This document shows positions 43,001 through 51,720 of a stretch of 60,000 bases of DNA, piece after piece. This DNA is from Strigamia acuminata (Eukaryota; Arthropoda; Chilopoda; Geophilomorpha; Linotaeniidae). The notes below the pieces were generated by a model, which worked only from the letters and a program-made list of their open reading frames with translations, was not told the DNA's origin and searched no databases. Position 1 is the first letter of the stretch. Each line of letters starts with the position of its first letter. The stretch lies in the NCBI GenBank assembly GCA_949358305.1, contig OX442316.1, positions 1,490,001 to 1,550,000 of the forward strand, in the 5' to 3' direction. The position numbers and the translations under genes were made by a program.

Positions 43001-45492
43001 TTGCGATGAACGTTTTGCGCAACCGGCTGGTGCTGCTGCACCACTTTTCCGATTTGTTTTGCCCCTCGATCGCCATGTTTAATTTGAATCCGAACGAGTT
43101 GGCGGAGCTGAGCGGCACGCCGAGCGCGCTCGTGAGCGGCATCGACAGGTTGCGCGGGGTTTTGGTCTCGACGGCCAAGGAGTCGGCGTTTCGCAAGGTT
43201 ATTCAAGCGACCATGGTGCGCGACAGGCAGCACGGGCCGGTCATCGAGTTGAATAGAATTCAGGTGAAGAGGTCGAGGTCGAAAGGCGGTTTTGCGGGAC
43301 CGGACGGATTGAAGTCGGTGTTCGGACAGATTGTGGCCAAGTTGTCGCTCTTGACGCAGGACAGTTTGTTTTTGCCGCATCGCATATGGAAAGTGAAGTT
43401 TATAGGTAACACACCTTTATTTATTATTTTTGTTACGAATTTAATTTATTGATTTTTATATCAATTTATTTATTGAATTGAATTGAATTGATTTTTAATT
43501 GAATTTTGAATTGATTCGATTCAGGTGAGAGCGTGGATGATTGTGGCGGGGGATACAGCGAGTCGATTACTGAGATGTGCGATGAGCTGCAGAATGGATC
43601 TTTGCCGCTTCTGATCGTGACGCCGAACGGGCGCGATGAAGCGGGCACAAATAGGGACTGTTTTCTTTTGAATCCGATGGCGAAAAACCCGATTCATTTA
43701 AATATGTTTAAACTATTGGGTAGGTGCTACTTGATGCTATATTTCTTTGTTTGTGGATGATAATTAGTGGTTTGATAGGAATTTTAATGGGAATTGCGAT
43801 TCGAACTGGGAGCCCACTCAGTTTGAATTTAGCTGAACCTGTATGGAAACATTTGGCTGGCATGCCAATCAGTCCTTCTGATTTGACCGAAGTTGATCGC
43901 GATTATGTGCCAGGTAATTATTCATTTTTTTTTTTTAAATTTCTACAATTTTTGACATGAAATATTCCAATCACAACCATTTTGAAATAAGCTTTTTCAA
44001 TTTTTGCTATTTTATAAATGAAAAATTTTTATTTTCAATATTTTATTGATGAAATTTTTTTCAGACATTTTATAGATGATAATTTTCTGTTTTCGGACAT
44101 TTTCTACTCGAAATTGTCCAATTTCTGATTTTTTTTTCCAATTGAATTATCCGTTTTCGGATATTTTCCAATTGAAATTATCCGTTTTCTGATATTTTTA
44201 AAATGAAATTTTCAAACTGTCATATTTTCCAATTTAAAAATTTCATTTTTGACAATTTTCAGAAGAAATTTGCAAGTCAGAAAATGATTTTAAAAAAAAA
44301 ATTGCATTTAACGTGTGGAAATTTACCAGTTTTTAACAATTTCCAAATGCAATTGCAGGGTTAATGTGTATACGTGACATGGAAGGCGACGAGAAGGCCT
44401 TTCAAACCATGGACATGCCATTCAGTACTCCAAGCTCGAGCGGCCACGAAGTACAACTAAGTTCCAAATTCAAGCGAATAACGGTGGAAAACCGGCTGGA
44501 ATACGTGCGCTTAGCGCTCAACTACCGATTGCACGAATTCGACGAACAAGTGGCCGCCGTGCGCGAAGGAATGGCACAAGTCATACCGGTTCCTTTGCTC
44601 TCACTCTTCACAGGATTCGAACTCGAAACCATGGTAGGAACTTAAACAAAACAAAAGAAAACAAAGTTTTTAATGTTTCAATTGATTAATAAACGGTCGA
44701 TTTGCAAAGGTGTGCGGAAGTCCGGACATCCCCCTCAACCTACTTAAGTCTGTGGCCACTTACAAAGGAGTCGACGCGGGTTCGCCTCTCGTTCAGTGGT
44801 TCTGGGATGTGATGGAGGAATTTACTAACAACGAACGCTCCTTGTTTTTGCGCTTTGTGTGGGGCCGGACGAGGTTGCCGCGGACAATAGCCGACTTCAG
44901 AGGACGTGATTTTGTGCTGCAGGTAATTTATAATGGTTCAATTGGTCACCTAGACTTTTAGAAATGCTTTTTTAGACACACAAATGCATTTTCAGATCAA
45001 AAAAGTAAGCCTAGTCTTTAAAAAATGAAGTTTTTGGGGAAATAAATGAATTTTTTGAAAAAAAAATTAAATTTTTGGGGAAATAAATGAATATTGTGAA
45101 AAAAAAATTAAATTTTTGGGGAAAAAATGAATTCTTTTGGACGAGAATGAATTTTTTGGGATAAGAATGAATACAGAGTAAATGAGTTAATGAAATTGTT
45201 GCTCGTTTAGGTGCTAGATAAATACAACCCCGCCGACCATTTCCTGCCGGAGAGTTACACCTGTTTCTTTCTCCTAAAAATGCCTCGATACTCTCGCAAA
45301 GAAGTCCTCCGCGAGAAGCTTAAATACGCCATTCACTTCTGCAAATCCATAGACACGGACGACTACGCGCGAGTGGCTCTGACGGGCACCGCGCTCGACG
45401 AAGAGTCCAACAGCCAGAGCGATAGCAACGACGTCGAAAGCATGGACTCGGACGAACTGGTTGTTGATTGTGTTTCAGTTTGTTCGGGTTAG
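19398..45492 (+). CDS. HERC2: HERC2, giant HECT E3 ubiquitin ligase (about 62 exons)
   Basis: HERC2 attaches ubiquitin through a HECT domain. In vertebrates it acts in DNA-damage signalling, centrosome function and protein turnover (family knowledge). I traced 62 exons from ATG 19398 to TAG 45490-45492; all introns are GT-AG and the reading phase agrees at every join. The coding length is close to 14.8 kb, about 4,900 residues, like the usual family length. Domain order: N-terminal region with a Cys-rich module; RCC1-like block 1 (about residues 435-790); cytochrome-b5-like (1210-1300); MIB/HERC2 (1870-1970); UBA-like (2500-2560); CPH (2590-2700); ZZ finger (2755-2800); DOC (2810-2950); RCC1-like block 2 (3000-3385); RCC1-like block 3 (4040-4430); HECT (4470-end). 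The start is supported by [15 protein letters not shown] within 25 residues of the first Met. A poly(A) signal lies at 45735-45740. I see no break, so it should be functional. Confidence 0.97.
21212..21356 (+). repeat. 21-bp minisatellite in HERC2 intron 4 (about 7 copies)
   Basis: Tandem GAAATTGGATTTTTCTGCGTA, with one T-for-C change in the fourth copy and decay at the right end. The rest of the intron (to 21660) keeps dispersed TTGCATTTTT/AAAATTG blocks at roughly 10-bp alternation. Confidence 0.95.
22080..22290 (+). repeat. About 31-bp degenerate tandem repeat in HERC2 intron 5
   Basis: Five to six diverged units built on AAATAAAGCAAATTAATCG followed by a T-run. The first three units measure 32, 31 and 30 bp by my count. 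Confidence 0.75.
22329..25232 (+). CDS. HERC2: HERC2 exons 6-11: first RCC1-like propeller
   Basis: Exons at 22329-22490, 22572-22766, 23359-23510, 23820-24254, 24417-24690 and 25032-25232. They encode successive RCC1 blades with the signature pattern of GxxHxxAL plus YSWGxGxxGRLGHG, for example [27 protein letters not shown] and [15 protein letters not shown]. Exon 8 is the exon copied antisense at 17423-17579; its donor, AA/GTACAT, is weak. Exon 11 continues into [16 protein letters not shown] and WPPPQEQEC, which follow the propeller in this family. Confidence 0.95.
22799..22892 (+). repeat. 21-bp minisatellite in HERC2 intron 7 (about 4 copies)
   Basis: Tandem CATAAAAACGTTAAAGTTATG. Unrelated in sequence to the other 21-bp arrays. 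Confidence 0.9.
24290..24412 (+). repeat. About 31-bp tandem repeat in HERC2 intron 9
   Basis: Three to four units of AATTAATCGATTTTTTCTTG plus an A/T-rich half, 30-31 bp long. Confidence 0.8.
25287..28238 (+). CDS. HERC2: HERC2 exons 12-19, including a cytochrome-b5-like domain
   Basis: Exons at 25287-25652, 26234-26400, 26478-26671, 26726-27061, 27123-27400, 27460-27724, 27777-28014 and 28073-28238. Exon 16 holds the cytochrome-b5-like fold: [43 protein letters not shown]. In true cytochrome b5 the first haem ligand is the His of HPGG. Here that position reads APCG, while the second ligand (KHS) is kept, so canonical bis-histidine haem binding is unlikely. The intron after exon 12 is a 21-22-bp minisatellite. 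Confidence 0.93.
25770..26160 (+). repeat. 21/22-bp minisatellite in HERC2 intron 12 (about 18 copies)
   Basis: The left two-thirds is a 21-bp unit, AAAAAAATGGGAATTTTTCCT. The right third shifts to a 22-bp variant, AAGAAAATGGGAAATTTTCC plus AT. Each unit is close to self-complementary (GGAA...TTCC). It makes long spurious frames on both strands. Confidence 0.95.
28371..30503 (+). CDS. HERC2: HERC2 exons 20-26, ending in the MIB/HERC2 domain
   Basis: Exons at 28371-28566, 28626-28759, 29062-29229, 29301-29437, 29507-29850, 29917-30095 and 30314-30503. Exons 25-26 encode the MIB/HERC2 fold ([53 protein letters not shown]), a partner-binding module also found in Mind bomb ligases. Exon 22 encodes [17 protein letters not shown], another HERC2-specific segment. 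Exon 21 is acidic and poorly conserved, probably a linker. Confidence 0.93.
30555..33247 (+). CDS. HERC2: HERC2 exons 27-34, including a UBA-like segment
   Basis: Exons at 30555-30740, 30854-31029, 31113-31263, 31337-31767, 31994-32144, 32209-32499, 32577-32843 and 33075-33247. Exon 29 (31113-31263) is short and identified from splice sites and phase; it encodes [17 protein letters not shown]. Exons 33-34 carry [20 protein letters not shown] joined to [13 protein letters not shown], a UBA-like three-helix pattern that may bind ubiquitin or a ubiquitin-like protein (inference from the family). Confidence 0.9.
33415..36556 (+). CDS. HERC2: HERC2 exons 35-41: CPH, ZZ finger and DOC domains
   Basis: Exons at 33415-33570, 33647-33782, 33856-33963, 35169-35277, 35347-35677, 36005-36202 and 36281-36556. 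The CPH-type domain (shared with CUL7 and PARC) is in exons 35-36: [19 protein letters not shown] and [18 protein letters not shown]. Exon 39 opens with a complete ZZ zinc finger, CDSC...[14 protein letters not shown]...HKHPF, spacing CxxC-CxxC-CxxC-HxH-like. The DOC/APC10-like fold follows ([31 protein letters not shown]). Exon 38 is small and defined by phase. The 1.2-kb intron 33964-35168 holds two 21-bp minisatellites. Confidence 0.93.
34145..34302 (+). repeat. 21-bp minisatellite A in HERC2 intron 37 (about 8 copies)
   Basis: Tandem CCATGAAAATGCACATTTTAG with C/T variants at the first and central positions. Each unit is an A-run and a T-run half a unit apart. Confidence 0.93.
34624..35003 (+). 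repeat. 21-bp minisatellite B in HERC2 intron 37 (about 17 copies)
   Basis: Tandem CATCTTTCTTGCAAGAAAATA, nearly homogeneous. TTTCTTGCAAGAAA is a perfect 14-bp palindrome inside each unit, so each repeat can form a small hairpin. Because 21 is a multiple of 3, the array gives open frames of 117-146 codons on both strands, none of them credible as genes. Confidence 0.97.
36798..38826 (+). CDS. HERC2: HERC2 exons 42-46: second RCC1-like propeller
   Basis: Exons at 36798-36879, 36945-37176, 37414-37990, 38355-38580 and 38649-38826; the propeller begins in exon 41 with [18 protein letters not shown]. Blades are very well conserved: [76 protein letters not shown] and [14 protein letters not shown]. 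Exon 43 is in a different local frame from its neighbours and is supported by its splice sites and phase. The block closes with [20 protein letters not shown]. Confidence 0.95.
38946..41498 (+). CDS. HERC2: HERC2 exons 47-54: linker and helical region before the third propeller
   Basis: Exons at 38946-39282, 39371-39520, 39581-39769, 39839-39992, 40332-40730, 40839-40984, 41044-41169 and 41227-41498. Exon 47 probably contains a 63-bp intron at 39121-39183: GTATTT...AAAAG, in frame, T-rich, encoding an out-of-place hydrophobic stretch. Exon 51 carries the conserved [20 protein letters not shown] and [19 protein letters not shown], a beta-rich domain. Exon 53 was found by phase and splice sites. 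The acidic Ser-rich part of exons 47-48 is the least conserved. Confidence 0.9.
41579..43405 (+). CDS. HERC2: HERC2 exons 55-57: third RCC1-like propeller
   Basis: Exons at 41579-41777, 41856-42502 and 42642-43405. Exons 56 and 57 are the longest in the gene and the most GC-rich. Blades: [77 protein letters not shown], the [12 protein letters not shown] blade formed across exons 56/57, and [15 protein letters not shown]. Exon 57 continues through [20 protein letters not shown] into the helical lead-in to HECT ([20 protein letters not shown]). Confidence 0.95.
43525..45492 (+). CDS. HERC2: HERC2 exons 58-62: HECT catalytic domain and C-terminus
   Basis: Exons at 43525-43719, 43779-43913, 44359-44633, 44710-44922 and 45211-45492. 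The HECT fold is complete: [69 protein letters not shown] and, in the last exon, [14 protein letters not shown]. The catalytic thioester Cys is encoded at 45262-45264. The acidic tail is short and ends in VSVCSG. Confidence 0.96.
44085..44235 (+). repeat. About 31-bp degenerate repeat in HERC2 intron 59
   Basis: Units of GAAATTATCCGTTTTCGGAT followed by ATTTTCCAATT, about 31 bp long, degenerating at both ends. Confidence 0.65.
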
Positions 45493-45734
45493 TCGAGCTC
45501 GTAATTTATTTATTTATTTATTTGAATTCTTTTTAGGTGTTTTGATTCTGTGTATATGTAGTTGGTTAACCTTTAAGGGAAATAAATAATTCAAATTTAC
45601 CCGCCGAATGGTAATAAATAATAATGTGGATAAATAAGAAAAGCGAGTTGTAAATATATTTTTCCAAGCATGCAAACAAATTTGAACTTTTTCTTTAATT
45701 CTCTTCAAATTAAGTTGTTTTTGCTGAATGCATA

Positions 45735-45740
45735 AATAAA
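45735..45740 (+). terminator. HERC2 poly(A) signal
   Basis: AATAAA about 240 bp after the HERC2 stop codon and about 90 bp before the H2A promoter motif. Confidence 0.7.
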
Positions 45741-45822
45741 GAAATATTCAACGTATCTTGTCGGTAGTTTTATTATTTTTATGTTGAGTTTTGCGCCATC
45801 TGCCGGTGGAAATTTCAGCATC

Positions 45823-45834
45823 AAAGATGGCGGC
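45823..45834 (+). promoter_or_regulatory. YY1-type core promoter motif of the H2A gene
   Basis: AAAGATGGCGGC matches the YY1/Pho consensus (AAGATGGCGGC). It lies just upstream of the likely non-coding first exon, whose donor CTG/GTAAGT-like sequence (ACTGTAAGTA) is near 45887. YY1 sites near the start of transcription are typical of TATA-less housekeeping promoters. Confidence 0.55.
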
Positions 45835-46380
45835 TGACGGCGGCAACTAGGTTGGTCCGAATTCGTCCATATGTCGATAGAAACTGTAAGTACCGTTTAT
45901 TTTATGTCATAGTTGTTGATTTGATGGGGTAATATAAGATTTTTGCTCAATTATCATTTAGTAATGTCGTAATGTCGTATTTTTTGTGGTTGATGGCAAC
46001 CCGTATTGTGATTGATATTTTTCATAATGGCAAATGGCGTTGATTGTTTGGACAAATTTCTAACTTTCAGATTGGGCATGTTTAGTTGTGCTGTACCAGC
46101 AGCATTCGGTGGAGTTTGTTCGACGTGCATTTTTGGCCGAACCTAACTCAATAATTCAATTTTTGAGGTAAAATTGCGTACAAAATTGAATTTTTATGAC
46201 AGAATTTAATTAAGAAAATTGAATTTGATTGTTTAAAACGGAAATGACCAACCTTGTTCATGTTCTCTCCTTTACTGCGTATCCAAATTGTACATAAATA
46301 ATACGGTAAACGAATACTATAACTTAATCGATTCATTTCCTTCAGTCGTCCTCAGATAAGTTTGATCCGAACAATCAAGA

Positions 46381-46743
46381 ATGTCTGGCCCAGGTAAAGT
46401 TGACATCAGTGTTAAGTCGAAGAGCCAGTCTCGGTCTAGTCGCGCCGGCCTTAAGTTCCCCGTCGGTCGAATCCACCGTTTACTCCGCAAGGGAAAGTAC
46501 GCCGATCGAATCGGTGCTGGTGCTCCAGTCTACCTGGCCGCAGCCTTGGAGTATCTGGTGGCCGAACTTATGGAATTAGCTGGAAACGCCGCGAGAGACA
46601 ACAAGAAGTCGAGAATAATTCCTCGACACGTGCAGTTGGCCATCAACAACGACGAAGAGTTTTGTAAATTGCTCTCGAACGTTACCATCGCGGATGGTGG
46701 CGTTATGCCCAACATTCAGACTGTTCTTTTGGCCAAGAAGTGA
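46381..46743 (+). CDS. Histone H2A variant, tail-less, polyadenylated
   Basis: Encodes 120 residues with a full histone-fold: [53 protein letters not shown] and [11 protein letters not shown] at the very end. The acidic patch is intact (the three Glu in [12 protein letters not shown] and the D-E-E of NNDEEF). It is not H2A.Z (the L1 loop and docking region differ), and there is no SQ motif, so it is not H2A.X. Compared with core H2A it stops right after the K-K that precedes the C-terminal tail, and it has several core substitutions ([22 protein letters not shown]). A 5' UTR intron ends at TTTCCTTCAG near 46345. A poly(A) signal at 46889-46894 and the absence of an obvious histone stem-loop indicate a replication-independent gene. 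Confidence 0.93.
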   Translation: MSGPGKVDISVKSKSQSRSSRAGLKFPVGRIHRLLRKGKYADRIGAGAPVYLAAALEYLVAELMELAGNAARDNKKSRIIPRHVQLAINNDEEFCKLLSNVTIADGGVMPNIQTVLLAKK

Positions 46744-46888
46744 AAAGTTGCACCAATAGACTCTTTCTTTTCTGAGCCATTTAAGCTATTTAAGAAAAAT
46801 CAATCAAATCAAATCATTGTTATTGTAAGTCAAAATTTCTCGTTTGTAGTATTTTAGAAAGAAGGACCAAAATTATATTGATTGAATC

Positions 46889-46894
46889 AATAAA
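46889..46894 (+). terminator. H2A poly(A) signal
   Basis: AATAAA (in CAATAAAAATC) about 150 bp after the H2A stop codon. Confidence 0.7.
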
Positions 46895-46899
46895 AATCG

Positions 46900-47545
46900 T
46901 TCTTTGCAGTTTATTGTGGGCCTAGTGGGATTATATGCGTAATTATTTTTTTTATTGTTTTTAAGTTTTTTAAATTAATTGAAAGCAGAAATGAATTTGA
47001 ATAAGATATACGGAGTACTTACTTTTTGGATTTTGTTTATTTTTTTTTTCAAAATGCACAGGACTGTTAAAAATTCTTGCCTTGCGCCTAGATTTTCAAA
47101 ATTCAAAATCAAATTATCATTCTGATATCTATTTAAGTCAAATGTCTCTTAAAAATTTAATTACTTGCACTCCGTATTATTTAATAAATTAAGGTAATGT
47201 AAGGTTATGTGTTTTTAGGTCACATTTTAGAATGCGTAGTTTGATTCTTGGTTTTCTTAGTCCAAAAAAATATGCTGGCGCCTGAGTTTTTAATTTTGTT
47301 GACCCCTGTCTGTATTTTGTGTTTAGATTATTTTGTGTAGACTGCAAAAAACATTCGTTTTGAGTTTGAAATTGAATCAGTGCTTGTGATGACTGACAGT
47401 GTTACTATTCCTTATTTAGCAAGTTTTCAATTCCATTAATTCTGTTTCGAATCCCAAATATCCATTCCTTAAAATGGTTATCCTTGTCGGAGATGAGATT
47501 ATTCGCATTACCCACTTTTGCATTATCCATTGTCGAGATACTTTA
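46900..47545. other. Spacer after the H2A gene
   Basis: AT-rich DNA without a supported gene, promoter or repeat that I can recognise. Confidence 0.4.
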
Positions 47546-47548
47546 CCA

Positions 47549-47726
47549 TACAAGCCAAGGTGATTTTAGCTGAACACCAGAAAGGCAATGCTCTTTCCTC
47601 ACTAAACCAGCTCTTTGATTTACATCCCATACAAGTACCATACCCAGCAATTCATCAAATGGCGTTTTAATTTCCTCTGTGTCATCTTTGTCACCAGTAT
47701 TTGGAATTTCCACTAATTTTAAGATC
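47549..47726 (-). CDS. Orphan exon of an unknown minus-strand gene
   Basis: About 178 bp, open in one frame, bounded by a good acceptor (GTTTCTACAG) and a consensus donor (TATG/GTAAAG). It would encode ILKLVEIPNTGDKDDTEEIK, then TPFDELLGMVLVWDVNQRAG and LVRKEHCLSGVQLKSPWLV, which looks like real protein rather than shadow. I do not recognise the family and found no partner exons on either side. It may be an exon of a gene with long introns, or a stray duplicated exon like the HERC2 copy at 17.5 kb. Confidence 0.45.
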
Positions 47727-48039
47727 TGTAGAAACACGTGCGAACACAAATATTATTTTATCTATAATTTTTAAATTTTTAATTTTAAATTGCTAATTTG
47801 CCTTTTTCTCCAAAGAAAAATCTGTTACTTATGAAGTCAACTTTATGTATGATTGGGATCGTGAATACAAATTACTCTGTAAATGGTTACGGTAGGTAGA
47901 TTAGATGGTTTGATGCTTTCAGTTTCTATTCAGTTGGTTATTTTAGTGATATTTCTTCAAGAACTTTATTCTATGACAACCAAGTCTTTACATATTCTGT
48001 AAGAGTGCCATTTAAATTCGTAACATGGTCGAAAATCAA

Positions 48040-49136
48040 ACAGAACTAACTCCAACAATGGCACGAAATGTTCGGTTATTGGAAAGAATCCGAACCAGAT
48101 GAGATTAAAGTCACTACTGAAAACGAAGCTTATGAAACCGAATCCGAAGCCGAAAATACTGAAAACATACCGGAAGTCCATCGACCGTCAAAACTGGTAA
48201 GAAAGGGCAACCGGCCAAAGTCTACAGGACAGTTCCGGTCGCTCTCATTGAAATCGATGATGAAATCGATGATGAAATCGAGGACGAAATCGTGAGCTAC
48301 GTTGACTCGACAACCACTAGACAAACTCTCCAGTGGAAAATTGCACTGAAATGTGAATACAATGTGCTTATTCGAAACGGTGTATGGTAAGAAGTCGGAA
48401 GACCGAAAAAACAAAAAATGATCGGGAGTTTCTGGGTTTTGAGAACCAAATACAAATCCGATGGTTCCATCGACTAAACGAAAGCTCGACTCATCGAAAA
48501 AAGATTTTTGCAGAGACTCGTTGTCAATTATAACGAAACCTTTGCGCCCGTAGCTCGTGCAAACCCAATACGGATGATAATGGCGTTCATCGTACACCAA
48601 ATGGATGTCATTACTGCATACCTCAACGGTGAACTTGATGCAGAGATCTATCTGTATGTGGCGAAACCGGAATCGTACGATGAAATCACGGGTATTACAA
48701 ACAACAGTGTGTTGCGACTTCGAAAATCAATCTATGGATTGAAACGATCCGGACGCCAATGGTATATTAAATTGAACCAAAAACTACGGAAGTTCGAGTT
48801 TAAACGATTAAATTCAGACCCGTGTGTCTTTATAAACAAACCGGGACCGAGTGTACGATAATCGGGATTTAGTTCGACGATCTCATCATCGCGTCAAATA
48901 ACGAAAAATCACTTCTAAAGCTTAAAAACGCTTTAAAAAGTGAATTCGTAATGAAGGATTTGGGGCTGATCAACTATTGTCTTGGCATCAAATTTTTCCA
49001 AGATCTCGTGGAAAATACGATCACGATAGGTTAGGACAGCGAAAATACGCTTTGGACATCCTGAAACGATTTAACATGGATCAGTGCAAACTCTGCCACT
49101 CCGCTCGATGCAAATGCCAAACTACGACGATCAAAT
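48040..49136 (+). pseudogene. Second Ty1/copia Pol remnant (RT region)
   Basis: A copia RT in several frames: FWVLRTKYKSDGSID then a stop then TKARLIEKRF; NETFAPVARANPIRMIMAF (48508-48861 frame); MDVITAYLNGELDAEIYLYV; LRKSIYGLKRSGRQWYIKLN; NSDPCVFIN; then a short piece with LINYCLGIKFFQ and KYALDILKRFNMDQC. Stops and frameshifts are frequent, so it is dead. Its sequence differs from the copia ruin at 11-13 kb, so it is another lineage or much older. The right end is cut by the retroposon at 49137. Confidence 0.85.
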
Positions 49137-49735
49137 GTCAAACAACTCGCTGTTCAGCTGGTCGTGTTCAGCTGGTCAGCCAGTTGTTCGACTAATCTGC
49201 AAGCCGTTTGCCTCTTCAGCCAACCTTTCAGCCAAAACTGAATTTTTTTTCAAAGAAAAATACAGGAAAATTGTGTCCAATTATTGAAAATCGCCACCTT
49301 GACGTTCGCCCCACTTTTGCCCGGCATGTCAGCCGTTTGGTTGGTCACATTTTCCACCCAGCAGAGAAATAGAGTCCAGTGCAGCCATCCAATTTGCGTT
49401 TTATGCATTTCCATGCTGTTTTGCTCGTTCAACAGCAGAGTGTGTGGATGTGCATTTTATGACGATGCTATAAACAATACCATACGCTAAACAATAATCT
49501 GGCACGTAACTTAACTCAGTCAGCACGTGAACAGCAAAATTTTGTTTGTCGTGCTCTGATGCCTTCGATTTCGCTCTTGATTTTATTCCTTTTCATCCGG
49601 TCTCTCTCTCTCTCTGGTTGATATTTTTCACGATATTCCATTCGACTTTCCTTTGTGTTTATGCAGAATTCTATCACCACAACGAAGGAACTGGATTAAG
49701 ATGGTTTGATAATTCCTGATTTCATTCATTTTAGG

Positions 49736-49860
49736 CTTAATTTCACTTCTGGATTCTATTTTAGGCTTAATTTCACTTCTGGATTCTATTTTAGGCTTAA
49801 TTTCACTTCTGGATTCTATTTTAGGTCTAATTTCATTTCTGGGTTCCATTTTAAGCCTAA
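49736..49860 (+). repeat. 30-bp minisatellite (about 4 copies)
   Basis: Tandem CTTAATTTCACTTCTGGATT plus CTATTTTAGG, four units. The inverted retroposon copy has only about two such units near 15730-15790, so the array expanded or contracted after the copies separated. Confidence 0.9.
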
Positions 49861-51227
49861 TGCATTTCAAATGAATTTATTTGTATGTATGACTTTGAGT
49901 GTACAATGGACTCAAGAAATATCTTTTTTTTTATTTTCCTTTGTTTGGTATTTTTAAATTCAGTTCTTTAGATTTTTTTTGAAATATTGAATTTGGTGTT
50001 ACTTGTTAGCGGGCAATATTCAACTTTCCTCTTCAATGATCAGTTGGTCACTCCTGGATAAACTGATGACTTGACTTGTCTAAGTGGAACTGGTAGAGAG
50101 CTCTGGTCATTTGGGTTATTTACATTCTGTTGCACAATAATGCTACAAAGTCTAAAACAAATTTCCAATTTATTTTCATTTTTATTTAATTTTTTGTGGC
50201 ATTTCTTCATAGCTTTCCTTCTGCATTAGTTTGGTTTCAACACATTGGTTTGATTTGTCTTGCTTGTTATTTCGAGGAGAGAAATTGTATAATTCTTGTC
50301 CAATTTGTCTGAGGTCACCAACCAAGGTAGTCCATCATGATTGTTGGAACCTCAAATATCTTTACCCTTGTCCAAGTCTCAATTCTTCACCTTTTCAATC
50401 GAATTCGGCATTTTTCCAACATTGCTTGCCACCAGCTAGTTATCCCTGGAACTACAATGACCAGAATATCAATTTGACCACTTTTGCGGGCTGTTGGTTT
50501 TGCTTCGTGCTCTCGAAAAGGGAGGACCAGCTCTCAAGCGTTTTATTCATTTGATAATTTCTCCGTCACTTCGTGTCCAGTTGTGAAGGTTGTGCAACAC
50601 ATCCATGCAACATGAGAGCACCAAATTACAACCCCAAACGAAGGGCTCTCATCTTCCCCCACGTGGCCCTGGAAGTTGAGTAGTCTGCTACACTTCTCAC
50701 TTGTTGATTGAACCCACATTTCTGCACTTGTTTTCTTTCTATAGACATAATGCATCGTCTTGCTTCCATGCATTGTTTCCTTTTATGTGCTGCCAACGGA
50801 CAGTTACTTATGGTGTGTTTGCTCAAGGTGCCAAAAATACATTCATTTGTGTTAACAAAAACAATGTTCGCAATTATGTGTAACGGTGGCCTAAAAAGTG
50901 GTATCATCAATTAATCTCACTGGACTTGGTATAATCTTTTAAAATGCAACTATTGCCAAGCAAATGACAGCTAGAAATTTGTAGAGACCAATCAAATCGA
51001 TGTGTGCAGCAGTGTGAATGTGCATTGAATTGGTTACATATCCGTGATTTTTTCAGCAAGTTTGAATTTGTACTGTATTTCTTTGAAAAATGATCAATTT
51101 ATTATTTTCAAGTGTTTAGTTTGAGATTTGATTTCTGAAACCTGGTTTTTATTTTCAAAGTGATCAGTGGCTCAGAGGATGGTGATAAACTTCAAAAATG
51201 ACATTTTCAAGCAAAAAAAAATGTATT

Positions 51228-51335
51228 TTTAGATGGAAAAAATGTATTTTCAGATGGAAAAAATGTATTTTCAGATGGAAAAAATGTATTTTCAGATGGA
51301 AAAAATGTATTTTCAGATGGAAAAAATGCATTTGC
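51228..51335 (+). repeat. 21-bp minisatellite (5-6 copies)
   Basis: Tandem ATGGAAAAAATGTATTTTCAG. One more diverged copy lies at about 51553 within the adjacent duplication. Confidence 0.93.
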
Positions 51336-51720
51336 GGATGGCTTTTGCAGGTGTACTGACATTCCATCAATTTTTTTGTTGGATTCTCTTATATCTGTAT
51401 ACAATTCTTGAGTAGTAGTATGAAGAATATTTTAAGGCAAAAAATACTTCTTAATCTTTCTTGCTTCATACTGCCACATGGACTGACATTCCAACTGAAA
51501 TGATTTCTGTCAGGATTAAGATTAAGTGAAATTGAAATCAAAAAATGCATTTACAGATGGAGAAATGCATTTGCGGATGGCTTTTGCAGGTGTACCGTAC
51601 TGACATTCCACCAATTTTTTCTGTTTGATTCTCTTATTTCTGTATACAAATTTCTATTTTTCTATTTCTTGAGTAGTAGTATGAAGAATATTTTAAGGTA
51701 GTTCTTAATCTTTCTTGCTT
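51315..51720 (+). repeat. Direct duplication of about 160 bp
   Basis: The segment 51315-51460 (from GCATTTGCGGATGGCTTTTG, through CTTGAGTAGTAGTATGAAGA) is repeated at about 51565-51720 with small insertions. A short unrelated stretch separates the copies. Confidence 0.8.

Noticed and set aside
46392-46400. GTAAAG just after the H2A start codon as a splice donor
   Set aside because: The frame is open and histone-like straight through; no acceptor is needed.
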